Part shown: one piece after another, positions 34,755 through 43,750 of the stretch
Position numbering within the stretch: position 1 is the first letter of the stretch
Layout: each line of letters opens with the position of its first letter
Source: Streptomyces sp. NBC_01260
GTDB taxonomy: Bacteria > Actinomycetota > Actinomycetes > Streptomycetales > Streptomycetaceae
Direction: 5' to 3'
Assembly: GCF_036226405.1 (NCBI RefSeq)
Contig: NZ_CP108464.1
Location: 1,302,001 to 1,366,000 of the forward strand
Length of the DNA: 64,000 bases
The notes under the pieces: generated by a model
The model's database searches: none
What the model was told of the DNA's origin: nothing
The model's input: only the letters and a program-made list of their open reading frames with translations
Made by a program: the position numbers and the translations under genes

Positions 34755-34988
34755 TCAGACGTTGAAGCAGGTGTTGCCGAACGACGGGTTCAGCAGACCG
34801 ACGACGCTCACGGTGTTGCCGCACACGTTGACCGGCACGTGGACCGGGACCTGGACGAGGTTGCCGGACAGGACGCCCGGGGAGCCCACGGCCGCACCCT
34901 CGGCGCCGGAGTCGGCGAACGCCGGGGCAGCGGCACCCATCGCCATGAGGGTTCCGGCGGCGACGGCGGCAATCTTGGTGTACTTCAC
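34755..34988 (-). CDS. Short chaplin (ChpE/ChpH-type)
   Basis: 77 aa from GTG at 34988 with AAAGGG about eight bases upstream. Signal peptide VKYTKIAAVAAGTLMAMGAA ends APAFA. One chaplin domain: GSPGVLSGNLVQVPVHVPVN, then CGNTVSVVGLLNPSFGNTC with the two conserved Cys that form a disulfide. Secreted amyloid-forming protein that lowers surface tension and coats aerial hyphae. No cell-wall anchor, unlike the long chaplin nearby. Confidence 0.95.
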   Translation of the reverse strand: MKYTKIAAVAAGTLMAMGAAAPAFADSGAEGAAVGSPGVLSGNLVQVPVHVPVNVCGNTVSVVGLLNPSFGNTCFNV

Positions 34989-35224
34989 TTTCAACCCTTT
35001 CTTTGACGGAGTCCGGAGCAGCAACGAGTTTCGTGCCGCACGAGCGCGGGTTCTGATCACTCGTAACTCCGCCGCTGTAATTCGTAACGATTTAAGACGG
35101 TAAGCGAAACTCTTCGAGGCGAAGATTCCTCAGAGTCCGCCCGAATGACACAGCTCCGATCACCCGACGTCACCGTCACGATCAACCGGACTGGCTCACG
35201 GGCAAGCCCCCTGGAGGGCAGCAG

Positions 35225-35270
35225 CAGGCCCGGACCGCTCGGAGTGAGGAACACCGGCGGCCCGGGCCTG
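35225..35270 (-). terminator. Terminator of rodlin gene 3
   Basis: CAGGCCCGG at 35225-35233 pairs with CCGGGCCTG at 35262-35270, 12 bases beyond the stop codon. Confidence 0.6.
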
Positions 35271-35282
35271 TGCGCAGCTGGA

Positions 35283-35684
35283 TCAGCTGTTGCCGGCACC
35301 GTTGCCGGAGAGGACCGGAATGCCGTCCAGGATGTGCGACAGCGGCTCGTCGCCCTTGGCCTGGGTGGAGTTCTCGGTGCACTGCTGGTTCTGCGGCGAG
35401 GACAGGACGTTGACGTCCTGGACCGCGATCGGGATGAAACCGATCAGCGAACCGACGTTGGCCTTGGCCGGCAGGCCGATGCAGGGCTTGTTCAGCGAGC
35501 CCTGGACCAGGCCGAACTGCGGGCTGCCGTCACCGTGGGTCTCGGCGTTGCCGAAGGACTGCGAAGCCCCGTTGCCGTTGACCGACGTGGTGCCGCCGTC
35601 GTCGCCGATGGCCATCGCCTGCGTGGCGCCGAGACCGAGGATGGAGGCGGCAACGGCACCCGTAGCCAGGACCTTCTTGATCAC
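35283..35684 (-). CDS. Rodlin (copy 3)
   Basis: 133 aa from GTG at 35684, with AGAAGGG upstream as in copy 2. Signal peptide MIKKVLATGAVAASILGLGA ...QAMA, then IGDDGGTTSVNGNGASQSFG. Carries the rodlin core GLVQGSLNKPCIGLPAKAN and QDVNVLSSPQNQQC. Divergent from the long chaplin across a 438-base spacer. Confidence 0.95.
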   Translation of the reverse strand: MIKKVLATGAVAASILGLGATQAMAIGDDGGTTSVNGNGASQSFGNAETHGDGSPQFGLVQGSLNKPCIGLPAKANVGSLIGFIPIAVQDVNVLSSPQNQQCTENSTQAKGDEPLSHILDGIPVLSGNGAGNS

Positions 35685-36122
35685 GATGGAACCCTTCTCG
35701 TACTGGATGCCCCGTACCGGAGCACACTGACCAACTCGCTTCCGGACGTTTGGTTATGTCCATTCACCCGAATGCCGGGACGTCACGGACATCCGTGCGA
35801 AAGAGACCGGCCAATCCACAGCGCATTCGGTATGCGCGCATTTTGATTCAAACCTCAACGGCCTTTCACTCACCCGGCCCCGAGCGCACCTCAATATGAC
35901 GGAGCCTCGAAACGAACATTCATACGTAGCCCGTTCGGGTGGTCACACGATTCTCACGAATTCGACGTTTCTCTGACACGCGGGCGTCGTTATGGGTGGA
36001 GTCAAGCCCGCCCGACGGGACGCTCACCCAGCAGTACTGGCACGCCCGGCGGTTGCTGCATCGGCTGATGAATGAACTGCGGGCAATGCGCCCGCGCGAA
36101 ATGTCCTAAGGAAGGGCAACCC
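35685..36122. other. Divergent promoter region, rodlin 3 / long chaplin
   Basis: 438 bases, more AT-rich than the coding DNA around it. No gene seen. It must contain the promoters of both surface-protein genes; I could not match a sigma-BldN-type promoter with confidence. Confidence 0.5.
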
Positions 36123-36938
36123 ATGCGAAAAACCTTGAGTAAAAGCGTGCTCGTCATGGCGGCGGCGTCAGGCATCCTGACCGCCTCCGGCGGCTACGCC
36201 TTCGCGGACGCCTCGGCCGACGGGGCCGCCGTCGGTTCGCCCGGAGTCGGTTCGGGCAACGCCGTGCAGGTGCCGGTGCACGTTCCCGTCAACCTCTGCG
36301 GCAACACGGTCAACGTGATCGGCCTGCTGAACCCCGCGTTCGGAAACGAGTGCGAGAACGCCGACGGCGGCTCGGACACCGGCGACGCCCAGGGCGCGAG
36401 CGCCAACGGCCTCGCGGCCAACTCCCCCGGTGTGCTGTCGGGCAACCTGATCCAGGCCCCGGTGGACGTTCCGGTCAACGTCTGCGGCAACACGGTCGAC
36501 GTCATCGGCGCGCTGAACCCGGCGTTCGGCAACGAGTGCGAGAACGGCGAGGGCGGGAACGAGACCCCGAAGCCCCCGATCCACACCGAGCCTCCGACAC
36601 ACCACCAGCCGCCGACCCACCACGAGCCCCCGCAGCCGCCGAAGACGGGCCATCACCACCACCACAACGGCGACTGCCCTCCCGACCACCACCACAACCC
36701 GCCGACCCACAAGCCCCCGCACCACAACCCGCCCACGCACAAGCCCCCGCACCACAACCCGCCGACCCACAACCCGCCCACGCACAACCCGCCGACGCAC
36801 ACCTGGCACCACCACAAGCCGTCGCAGATGGCGCACACCGGTGCGAACAGCAACCTGGGCATCGCCGGTGGCGCCAGCGCCGCGATGATCCTCGGTGGCG
36901 GCCTGCTGATGCGCCGCAGCCGCAACTCGCAGAGCTGA
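36123..36938 (+). CDS. Long chaplin (ChpA/B/C-type), sortase-anchored, His/Pro-rich stalk
   Basis: 271 aa from ATG with AAGGAAGGG upstream. Signal peptide MRKTLSKSVLVMAAASGILT ...YAFA. Two chaplin domains (GSPGVGSGNAVQVPVHVPVN... and NSPGVLSGNLIQAPVDVPVN...), each with CGNTV...NPAFGNEC. A 100-residue linker rich in PPTH, HHNPPTHKPP and HHHHH follows. The C-terminus has a sorting signal MAHTG, a hydrophobic helix and RRSRNSQS. The usual motif is LAxTG, so Met replaces Leu. Covalently wall-linked anchor for short chaplins. Confidence 0.94.
   Translation: MRKTLSKSVLVMAAASGILTASGGYAFADASADGAAVGSPGVGSGNAVQVPVHVPVNLCGNTVNVIGLLNPAFGNECENADGGSDTGDAQGASANGLAANSPGVLSGNLIQAPVDVPVNVCGNTVDVIGALNPAFGNECENGEGGNETPKPPIHTEPPTHHQPPTHHEPPQPPKTGHHHHHNGDCPPDHHHNPPTHKPPHHNPPTHKPPHHNPPTHNPPTHNPPTHTWHHHKPSQMAHTGANSNLGIAGGASAAMILGGGLLMRRSRNSQS
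36690..36803 (+). repeat. In-frame His/Pro repeat of the long chaplin
   Basis: Tandem, slightly degenerate units encoding HHNPPTHKPP, then NPPTH repeated. The DNA repeats (CACAACCCGCC, CACAAGCCCCCGCAC) could change copy number by slippage without breaking the frame. Confidence 0.85.
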
Positions 36939-36955
36939 CCCTCCCCCCGCACGGA

Positions 36956-36997
36956 AAAGGTCCGGTCGGACAGCCCAAGCTGTCCGACCGGACCTTT
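36956..36997. terminator. Bidirectional terminator, long chaplin / NAL gene
   Basis: A 19-bp perfect stem starting AAAGGTCCGGTCGGACAGC with a CCAA loop, flanked by A and T runs, between convergent genes. Confidence 0.92.
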
Positions 36998-37029
36998 CGC
37001 CGTCCCGTCCGTGGGACGGGCCGGGGCCG

Positions 37030-37965
37030 TCAGGCCCTGGAGAGCCCCGCGCGGTCCAGGCACTCGGCGATCGTCGCCGTCTCCGCCGCGTCCAGCGGAC
37101 GCATCGGCGGGCTCATCACATTGGTGGCGATGATCCCGCGCAGCATGAGCGCGGTCTTGAACGCACCGAGTCCGGCGGCGGTGGCGGAAGCCGTTCCCGG
37201 GCGGGCGGCGCGGATGATGTCGAAGAGCCCGACGAGGCGGTCCTGCTCGGCCGTCGCCGCCGCCCAGTCGCCGCGTACCGCGGCTTCGTGGAGGCGTACG
37301 TATCCGTGCGGGTCGACATTGCCGAGGCCCGGCACCGAGCCGTCGGCGCCGCCGAGCATCATCGAGTCGACGACCAGCTCATGGCCGGTGAGCACGGAGA
37401 ACCCGGGCAGTTCCCGGGCACCGATGACGAGCCGACGGAACGAGCCGTCGTCGCCGCTGGAGTCCTTCACCCCGGCCAGGACCCCGTCGGCCGCCAGCGG
37501 CAGCAGCAGTTCCGGGTCGAGCTTGCTGTGTACGCAGACCGGCACGTCGTACGCGAGGAGCGGCAGGTCGACGGCGGCTGCGACGTCCCTGAAGTGGCGG
37601 TCGATCTCGATGTCATGGGTGCGTGTGTAGAACGGCGCGGTGACGACGACGGCGTCCGCACCGAGCTCGGCCGCGCGGCCGGCCCGCTCGATGGCCCGGT
37701 TGGTGGTGGTCTCGATCGCTCCGACGAGGACCGGCACCTGGCCCGCGGCTGCCGCCGTGATGACCTCGATGACCTGGTCCTGCTGTCCGGGCGTCAGATA
37801 GGCGGTCTCGCCGGAGCTGCCGAGGGCGAACAGCCCGCTGACACCACCGTCGAGAAGATGCCCCACGACCCGCTCCAGGGAGGGGCGGTCGAGCTCGCCG
37901 TCCGCGGTGAGCGGGGTGACGACGGGCGGGATCACTCCCGAGTAGCGGGGGGTTCGGGGGGTCAT
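37030..37965 (-). CDS. DapA-family aldolase, probable N-acetylneuraminate lyase (copy 1)
   Basis: 311 aa. TIM barrel with GSSGE (LFALGSSGETAYLT), Tyr in LLAYDVPVCVHSKLD and Schiff-base Lys in LAGVKDSSGD. Clearly paralogous to the protein at 49464 (shared LFALGS, TAPFYTRTH, KDSSGD, GNVDP.GYVRL). ATG overlaps the end of the ABC ATPase gene, so it is the last gene of the transporter operon. Likely cleaves imported sialic acid or a variant to an amino sugar plus pyruvate; the exact substrate may differ from copy 2. Confidence 0.8.
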   Translation of the reverse strand: MTPRTPRYSGVIPPVVTPLTADGELDRPSLERVVGHLLDGGVSGLFALGSSGETAYLTPGQQDQVIEVITAAAAGQVPVLVGAIETTTNRAIERAGRAAELGADAVVVTAPFYTRTHDIEIDRHFRDVAAAVDLPLLAYDVPVCVHSKLDPELLLPLAADGVLAGVKDSSGDDGSFRRLVIGARELPGFSVLTGHELVVDSMMLGGADGSVPGLGNVDPHGYVRLHEAAVRGDWAAATAEQDRLVGLFDIIRAARPGTASATAAGLGAFKTALMLRGIIATNVMSPPMRPLDAAETATIAECLDRAGLSRA

Positions 37966-38969
37966 GCGGTGCTCCTTGCGGACGGTACGGGGGTCGGGTC
38001 CCCGGAGGGGGACGCGGGGGTCTGGGGGTGGACGCAGTGCCAGCGGTGTCCGTCGGGTCCGTCGGTACGGACCGGGAAGACCGTGGCGCACTCGTCGTCC
38101 GCCTTCCAGCAGCGCGTGCGGAACGGGCAGCCGGTCGGCGGGTTGGTCGCCGAGGGGACCGGGCCGGTGAGCACGATGCGCTCGGTGGTCTCCAGCAGGC
38201 TGGGGGTCGCGGAGAGCAGTGCCTCGGTGTACGGGTGCGAGGGGGCGCCCGCGACATCCGCCGCGCGCCCCTCCTCGACGACGCGGCCGAGGTAGAGGAC
38301 GGCGATGCGGTCGGCGAGGTAGCGCACGGTCTGGATGTCGTGCGAGATGAACACCATGCCGAGGCCGAGCCGTTCGCGCAGGTCCACCAGGAGGTTGAGG
38401 ACCTGGGCGCGGACCGAGACGTCGAGCGCGGACGTCGGTTCGTCGGCGACGATCAGCTCCGGTTCGAGCGCCAGGGCGCGCGCGATGGCGACGCGCTGGC
38501 GCTGGCCGCCGGAGAGCTGTCCGGGCAGTGCGGCCAGGGTGTGGCCGGGGAGGCCGACCAGGTCGAGGAGTTCCTCGACGCGCGCCTCGCGCTCCTGGCG
38601 GGTGCCGCGGCGGTGCACGTCGAGCGGGTCGCGCAGGATCTGCCGGACCGTGAGCCGGGGGTTGAGGGCGGTGGAAGGGTCCTGGAAGACGACGCCGACG
38701 GCGGACCCGAAGTCGTCGCGCCGCTGGGTCCCGGACATCTCCCACAGGTCCTTGCCGTGGAAGGTGACCGTGCCCTCGGTGGGCTTCTGCAGACCGGTCA
38801 GCACCCGGGCCATCGTCGACTTGCCGCAGCCGGACTCGCCTACCAGGCCGACGATCTCGCCGCGCTCGACCTCCAGGCTCGCGTCGGTGAGGGCGTGCAC
38901 GGCGTCGCGGCGGAACACGCCTCCGCTGCGTGCCTTGTGGCGTACGTGGACGCCGTCGAGCCTGATCAC
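37962..38969 (-). CDS. ABC transporter ATPase, OppF-like
   Basis: 335 aa from GTG overlapping the stop of the fusion gene. Walker A GLVGESGCGKSTMARVLTG, signature LSGGQRQRVAIARAL, Walker B LIVADEPTSALD, and the C-terminal oligopeptide-type tail with CPFRTRCW. Cytoplasmic energy subunit pairing with the ATPase half of the fused protein. In this context it drives uptake of sialic acid or a sialylated sugar (inference) rather than peptides. Confidence 0.9.
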   Translation of the reverse strand: MIRLDGVHVRHKARSGGVFRRDAVHALTDASLEVERGEIVGLVGESGCGKSTMARVLTGLQKPTEGTVTFHGKDLWEMSGTQRRDDFGSAVGVVFQDPSTALNPRLTVRQILRDPLDVHRRGTRQEREARVEELLDLVGLPGHTLAALPGQLSGGQRQRVAIARALALEPELIVADEPTSALDVSVRAQVLNLLVDLRERLGLGMVFISHDIQTVRYLADRIAVLYLGRVVEEGRAADVAGAPSHPYTEALLSATPSLLETTERIVLTGPVPSATNPPTGCPFRTRCWKADDECATVFPVRTDGPDGHRWHCVHPQTPASPSGDPTPVPSARSTA

Positions 38970-40936
38970 AGGGCGCTCCCTTCCAGCTGTACGGCCTTCG
39001 CCGGGTGGTGGCAGGCGAAGCCGTGGTCATGCGCGCTGCCGCGTGCGGTGAGTGCGGGGGTGGTGGTGCGGCACAGTTCGGTGGCGGCGCCGCAGCGCGA
39101 GGCGAACCGGCAGCCCTCGCCGAAGCCCTGTGGTGCGGGGACGACGCCGCGGATCTGGTGGAGCCGTTCGGCGCCCGCCTCCAGGGAGACGACCGAGCCG
39201 AGCAGGCCGCGGCTGTAGTGGTGGGTGGGGGCGGTGAGTACGGACCGGGTGTCGCCGATCTCGGCCAGCCGGCCCGCGTACATCACCGCGACGCGGTGCG
39301 ACAGGTCGCCGACGAGGGCGAGGTCGTGCGAGACGAGCACCATCGCGAAGCCGAGTTCGTCGCGCAGCCGGACGAGGAGTTCGACGACCTGGGCCTGGAC
39401 GGTGACGTCGAGGGCGGTGGTCGGCTCGTCCGCGATGAGCAGGCGGGGGCTGCGGGACAGCGCCATGGCGATCAGGACGCGCTGGCGCTGGCCGCCGGAG
39501 AGCTCGTGCGGGTAGCTGCGCAGGGTGCGTTCGGGAGCGAGGCCGACCAGGTCGAGGAGTTCGGCCGGGGTCTTCGTGCCCCCGCGCGAGGTGAGCTGCT
39601 TCAGCTGGGTGCCCACGAGCACGGACGGGTTGAGGGAGGAGAGCGCGTCCTGGTAGACCATCGCGATCTCGGGGCCCATCAGGGCGCGGCGTTCCTTCGG
39701 CGGAAGCTTCAGCAGGTCCCGGCCGCGGTAGAGGATCTCGCCGCTGACCTCGGCGTTGCGGGCGAGGAGGCCCATGACGGCGAGGCTGGTGATGGACTTT
39801 CCGCAGCCGGACTCGCCGACCAGGCCGAGGGTTTCGCCCTCGTGGACGGTGAAGTCGAGGGAGTCGACGACCGGGACGGTGCCGTACCGGTCGGGGAAGC
39901 GGATGGCGAGGTCCCGTACGACCAGGAGTTCGGCGGCGTCCTCCCGTACGGGGGTGATGACCGGCCCGTTGGCGTGGATGCGCTCCGCGAGCTTGGTGAG
40001 GGCTGCGTCGATGTCCACGGTGGAGCGGGCCTCCACCGGGTCCGGCGCCGTGGTGGTGTGGGCGGGGTCCGCGCCGGCACGGGCCTTCTTCGGAGCCGCC
40101 GAGGCGTCGGTGAGGCCCTCGGAGAGGATGTTGAGCGCGAGCACGGTGACCAGCAGGGCGAGGCCCGGGAAGAACGTGGCCCACCAGCCGCCGGCGAGGA
40201 GGATCTGCCGGCCGTAGGCCAGGACGCTGCCCCAGCTGGGGTCGGGGTCCTGCACACCGGCGCCGATGAAGGAGAGGCTCGCCTCGAAGATGATCGCCTC
40301 GGCGACCATCACGGTGGCGAACACCATGACCGGGGCCATGCAGTTGACGGCGACGTGGCGCAGCACGATGTAGCCGCGCCGGGCGCCGATGACCTTCTCG
40401 GCCGCGACGTAGTCCTCGCCGTACTGGGAGAGGACGTTGGCGCGGACCACCCGGGCCAGCGACGGGGTGTAGACGAAGGCGATGGTGAAGATGATGACCG
40501 GGACGCTGGTGCCGAAGACCGCGACGAGCACGGCGGCCAGGGCGATCGGCGGGAACGACATCACCACGTCGAGGGTGCGCATCACGGACTCGTCGCCCAG
40601 CTTGCGCGAGGTGGCGGCGAGTGCGCCGAGCAGGGCTCCGGCGATCAGGGCCAGGGCGGTCGAGCCGAGCCCGATGACGAGCGAGTAGCGCGAGCCGTGC
40701 ACGACGCGGGCGAAGACGTCGCGCCCGGCCCGGTCGGTGCCGAACCAGTGGCCGGCGCCCGGGGCCTGGACCGGGGTGCCGGTGGTGAGCGGGTCCTGGG
40801 TGAGCAGCGGGGCGAACACCGCGCCGAGGATGACGACGAGCAGCACGCAGAGCGCGACGCGGGAGGTGACCGGGAGGGCGCGGAACGCGATGCCCGGTCG
40901 GGACAGCTTATTGGCCAGACGGCCCGTGGCGAACAT
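38966..40936 (-). CDS. Fused ABC permease-ATPase (OppC-OppD fusion)
   Basis: 656 aa. Residues ~1-290 form an OppC permease with N-terminal domain, about six membrane segments and the EAA loop (EKVIGARRGYIVLRHVAVNC). After a linker, residues ~330-656 form an ATPase: Walker A GLVGESGCGKS, LSGGQRQRVLIAMAL, LLIADEPTTALD and a C-terminal Cys-containing tail (RFASRCGAATELC). No stop or frameshift is seen at the junction, so it is a true fusion. One base separates it from the upstream permease gene. Confidence 0.9.
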   Translation of the reverse strand: MFATGRLANKLSRPGIAFRALPVTSRVALCVLLVVILGAVFAPLLTQDPLTTGTPVQAPGAGHWFGTDRAGRDVFARVVHGSRYSLVIGLGSTALALIAGALLGALAATSRKLGDESVMRTLDVVMSFPPIALAAVLVAVFGTSVPVIIFTIAFVYTPSLARVVRANVLSQYGEDYVAAEKVIGARRGYIVLRHVAVNCMAPVMVFATVMVAEAIIFEASLSFIGAGVQDPDPSWGSVLAYGRQILLAGGWWATFFPGLALLVTVLALNILSEGLTDASAAPKKARAGADPAHTTTAPDPVEARSTVDIDAALTKLAERIHANGPVITPVREDAAELLVVRDLAIRFPDRYGTVPVVDSLDFTVHEGETLGLVGESGCGKSITSLAVMGLLARNAEVSGEILYRGRDLLKLPPKERRALMGPEIAMVYQDALSSLNPSVLVGTQLKQLTSRGGTKTPAELLDLVGLAPERTLRSYPHELSGGQRQRVLIAMALSRSPRLLIADEPTTALDVTVQAQVVELLVRLRDELGFAMVLVSHDLALVGDLSHRVAVMYAGRLAEIGDTRSVLTAPTHHYSRGLLGSVVSLEAGAERLHQIRGVVPAPQGFGEGCRFASRCGAATELCRTTTPALTARGSAHDHGFACHHPAKAVQLEGSAL

Positions 40937-40937
40937 G

Positions 40938-41888
40938 TCACACCGTCCTGATGCGCGGGTTGACCAGCAGATAGAGCAGGTCGACGATGACGTTGACCAC
41001 CAGGAACGCGATGGCGATGGTCAGTACGGTGCCCTGGACCAGGGCGACATCGCCGCCGGTGACACCTTCGAGGATGAGCTTGCCCATGCCGGGCAGGTCG
41101 AAGATCGCTTCGATGACGACGGCGCCGCTGAGCAGGTAGCCGACCTTGACGCCGAGCACGGTGAGCGGGGTGACGAGCGCGTTGCGCAGCACCGAGCGGA
41201 TCACCAGGAACACGGGCAGGCCGTTGCCGCGGGCGGTCCGGACGTAGTCGCGGTCGAGTTCGGCGACCATCGAGGTCCGTACGAGACGGGCGAGCGACGC
41301 CGCGACGGGCACGGCGAGCGAGAAGGCGGGCAGTGCCATGGTCCTGAGCCAGCCGCTGAAGGAGTCGGCGGGGTTGGTGTAGCCGCCGGTCGGGAAGATC
41401 CGGGTGTTCAGTGCGAACTGCTGGATGAGCAGGACACCGAGCCAGAAGGACGGGATGGCGACCCCGGCCATGGAGAGCACCCGGAACAGCTGGTCGGGCC
41501 AGCGGTCGCGGTACATCGCGCCGACGACGCCGAAGACGACCGCCAGGACGATCGCGAGGATCAGGCCGAGGACGGTCAGCTGGAGGGTGAGCGGGAAGGC
41601 GGCGGTGATCCGGTCGACGACTGGCTGGCTCGGCGGGACGGTCATCCCGAGGTCGAAGTGGAGCAGCTGGCCGAGGAAGTGGAAGTAGCGGACGGGCAGC
41701 GGGTCGTTCAGGCCGTTGGCCTCGGCGAAGGCCGCACGGGCTTCGGGAGTGGCGCTCTCCCCGAGCGCGTTGAAGGCCGGGTCGACCGGCGAGAACTGCA
41801 GCACCACGAAGACGAGCAGCGCGATACCGAGGATCATCACCGGCATCATCGCGACGCGGCGCAGCGCGAGCCGGAGAAAAGCAACCAT
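40938..41888 (-). CDS. ABC transporter permease, OppB-like
   Basis: 316 aa, about six membrane helices. Starts MVAFLRLALRRVAMMPVMIL; contains the EAA-type loop YVRTARGNGLPVFLVIRSVL and ends FLVVNVIVDLLYLLVNPRIR, typical for dipeptide/oligopeptide-type permeases. Partners the fused permease-ATPase. A GC hairpin separates it from the upstream binding-protein gene, as expected when the binding protein is made in excess. Confidence 0.92.
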   Translation of the reverse strand: MVAFLRLALRRVAMMPVMILGIALLVFVVLQFSPVDPAFNALGESATPEARAAFAEANGLNDPLPVRYFHFLGQLLHFDLGMTVPPSQPVVDRITAAFPLTLQLTVLGLILAIVLAVVFGVVGAMYRDRWPDQLFRVLSMAGVAIPSFWLGVLLIQQFALNTRIFPTGGYTNPADSFSGWLRTMALPAFSLAVPVAASLARLVRTSMVAELDRDYVRTARGNGLPVFLVIRSVLRNALVTPLTVLGVKVGYLLSGAVVIEAIFDLPGMGKLILEGVTGGDVALVQGTVLTIAIAFLVVNVIVDLLYLLVNPRIRTV

Positions 41889-41991
41889 CGTCGGGTTCCT
41901 TGCGGTTGGGCGGGCCGGCCCGGGACAGCGGGGGGGTGTTGTCCCGGACCGGGCGATCTGGCGCCGGGTGGCCGGCGCCGGGCTGGGGGGC

Positions 41992-42012
41992 CGGCGGCCG
42001 GGGCGGCCGCCG
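41992..42012 (-). terminator. Hairpin between binding-protein and permease genes
   Basis: CGGCGGCC - GGGGC - GGCCGCCG, perfect 8-bp stem, in a 181-base spacer that also has two copies of GGTGGCGGCCGGT. It probably attenuates or protects the upstream mRNA so that the binding protein exceeds the permeases. Confidence 0.45.
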
Positions 42013-42069
42013 TGTCACCGGGCCGGTGGCGGCCGGTGCGGCGGCCGCCGGCGGCCCGGTGGCGGCCGG

Positions 42070-43665
42070 TCAGGCGCGGCTGACGTCCAGGAAGGACAGG
42101 CCCGTGGTGGGCAGCGGCTTGAAGCCGGGCAGCGCCTTCTCGGCCCAGGCGGTGGGGAGCTTGCGGTGCAGGATCGGGTAAAGCGCGGCCTCGTCGGCGA
42201 CGAGGTCGGTGACCTGGCCCCACAGCTCCTTGCGCTTCGCCTCGTCGCCCGCCTGCGCCGCCTTGTCGAGGGTCTGCTTGACCTTCTTGTACGCGTCGGA
42301 CTTGCCCCAGCCGTAGCGGCTCTCGGGCCAGAAGCCGTAGTAGAACCAGCGCAGGAGCAGGTCGGCGTCGTTGCCGAAGACCGACGGGTCGCCGGGGGCG
42401 ACGAGGACCTCGAAGTCGCCCTTGTCGATCTTGGCGTACTGGGCCGGGGACTGGGCGATGCTGAGGGTGACCTTGACGCCCGCCTGCTCCCAGCTCTCCT
42501 TCAGCAGCGGGGCGATGTCCTTGACCCAGCCGGTGTCGGTGGTCAGGACGGTGAAGGACAGGTTCTTCACGCCCGCGTCGGCGAGCAGCTGCTTCGCCTT
42601 GGCCACGTCGTGCGTGTAGACCGTGGCGGCCTTGTGGTAGTCGGGGTGGGTCGAGGGCACGTAGCCTGTGGCCGCCGCGGCGTTGCCGACCATCGCGGTG
42701 GAGATGATCTTCTCGGTGTCCAGGGCGTAGTGCAGCGCCTGGCGCACCCGCTTGTCGGCGAACCGCTTGTCGGCGGTGTTGAACATCAGGAAGAGCAGCC
42801 CGAAGGACTGCACGGACTCGGTCCTGGCAGTGCCTGAGAGCCGCTTGACGTCGATGTACGGGACGTCCTCGATGGCCTGGACGCGGCCCGACTCCATCGC
42901 GCTGACGCGGGCCGACTGGTCGGACATCAGGCGCCAGACCATCTTCTTGGCCTTGGCGGGGTGGGCGCCGTTGTACTTGTCGTACGCCTCGAAGACGATC
43001 TTGTCCTCGCGGGTGGCCGAGACGAACTTGTACGGGCCCGAGCCGACCGGCTTGGCGTCGAAGGCCTTGGGGTCGGGCGCCACGATCTTCTTCGGGACGA
43101 TCCGGGCCACGGCTATCCGGGACGGGAAGAGCGCGAAGGGGTACTTGAGCTTGAACTCGACCGTGCCGGCGTCGACGGCCTTGACCGTGTCGATGAAGGG
43201 CACGAACTGCGCCATCAGCGAGGCGTTCTTCGGGTCCAGGATGCGTTCGAAGCTGAACACCACGTCGTCGGCGGTGACGGCCGATCCGTCGTGGAAGGTC
43301 GCCCCCTTGCGCAGCGTCGCCCGGTAGGTGGTGGCGTTGATCTTCTTCGGCATCTCGGTGGCGAGCGCGGGGCGTGCCACGAGTGTTGCCGGATCGAGAT
43401 CAACCAGGCCCTCGAAGATGTGCATATTGGCGGCGTACGGGGTCGCGCCCGAGGTGATCATCGGGTCGAAGCCGGTCGACAGCGGGTAGGACAGACCGGC
43501 CTCGATGAGGTCGCTGCCACTGCCCTTGTCCGTCGATCCGTCGGCGGTCGAGGACGGTCCGCCACAGGCGGCGAGGCTCGCCGTGATGGCGGCCGCAGCA
43601 CCGACAGCACTGGTGTAACGCAGGAAGGTGCGGCGCTCGACACCGGCTGATCTCAGCTCGGGCAC
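42070..43665 (-). CDS. ABC substrate-binding lipoprotein, family 5
   Basis: 531 aa from the GTG at 43665, which has GGAGG four bases upstream. Twin-arginine lipoprotein signal (VERRTFLRYTSAVGAAAAIT, lipobox LAAC). Family 5 solute-binding fold with LRKGATFHDGSAVTADDVVF and VGSGPYKFV. The family binds peptides and other solutes, including sialic acid in SatA-type systems. The transporter, NAL, divergent GntR and shared operator make sialic acid the best guess. Confidence 0.85.
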   Translation of the reverse strand: MPELRSAGVERRTFLRYTSAVGAAAAITASLAACGGPSSTADGSTDKGSGSDLIEAGLSYPLSTGFDPMITSGATPYAANMHIFEGLVDLDPATLVARPALATEMPKKINATTYRATLRKGATFHDGSAVTADDVVFSFERILDPKNASLMAQFVPFIDTVKAVDAGTVEFKLKYPFALFPSRIAVARIVPKKIVAPDPKAFDAKPVGSGPYKFVSATREDKIVFEAYDKYNGAHPAKAKKMVWRLMSDQSARVSAMESGRVQAIEDVPYIDVKRLSGTARTESVQSFGLLFLMFNTADKRFADKRVRQALHYALDTEKIISTAMVGNAAAATGYVPSTHPDYHKAATVYTHDVAKAKQLLADAGVKNLSFTVLTTDTGWVKDIAPLLKESWEQAGVKVTLSIAQSPAQYAKIDKGDFEVLVAPGDPSVFGNDADLLLRWFYYGFWPESRYGWGKSDAYKKVKQTLDKAAQAGDEAKRKELWGQVTDLVADEAALYPILHRKLPTAWAEKALPGFKPLPTTGLSFLDVSRA

Positions 43666-43750
43666 GGGTCCTCCAGGGACTTTGAGGTGGGGCATCGGGA
43701 GTGAAGACGGGGGGTGGATCGGTGGTTCACGGGGACCGCGGAACTTGAAG

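Noticed and set aside
35061..35110. CGTAACG as a sigma-BldN -35 for the short chaplin
   Set aside because: It is on the wrong strand for the gene and no matching -10 was found.
36690..36803. CRISPR-like array
   Set aside because: The repeats are in frame, adjacent and encode the chaplin His/Pro stalk; no spacers and no cas genes.
41940..42069. Possible small gene in the binding-protein/permease spacer
   Set aside because: Only GC-rich repeats (GGTGGCGGCCGGT twice) and a hairpin; no start with a ribosome site.
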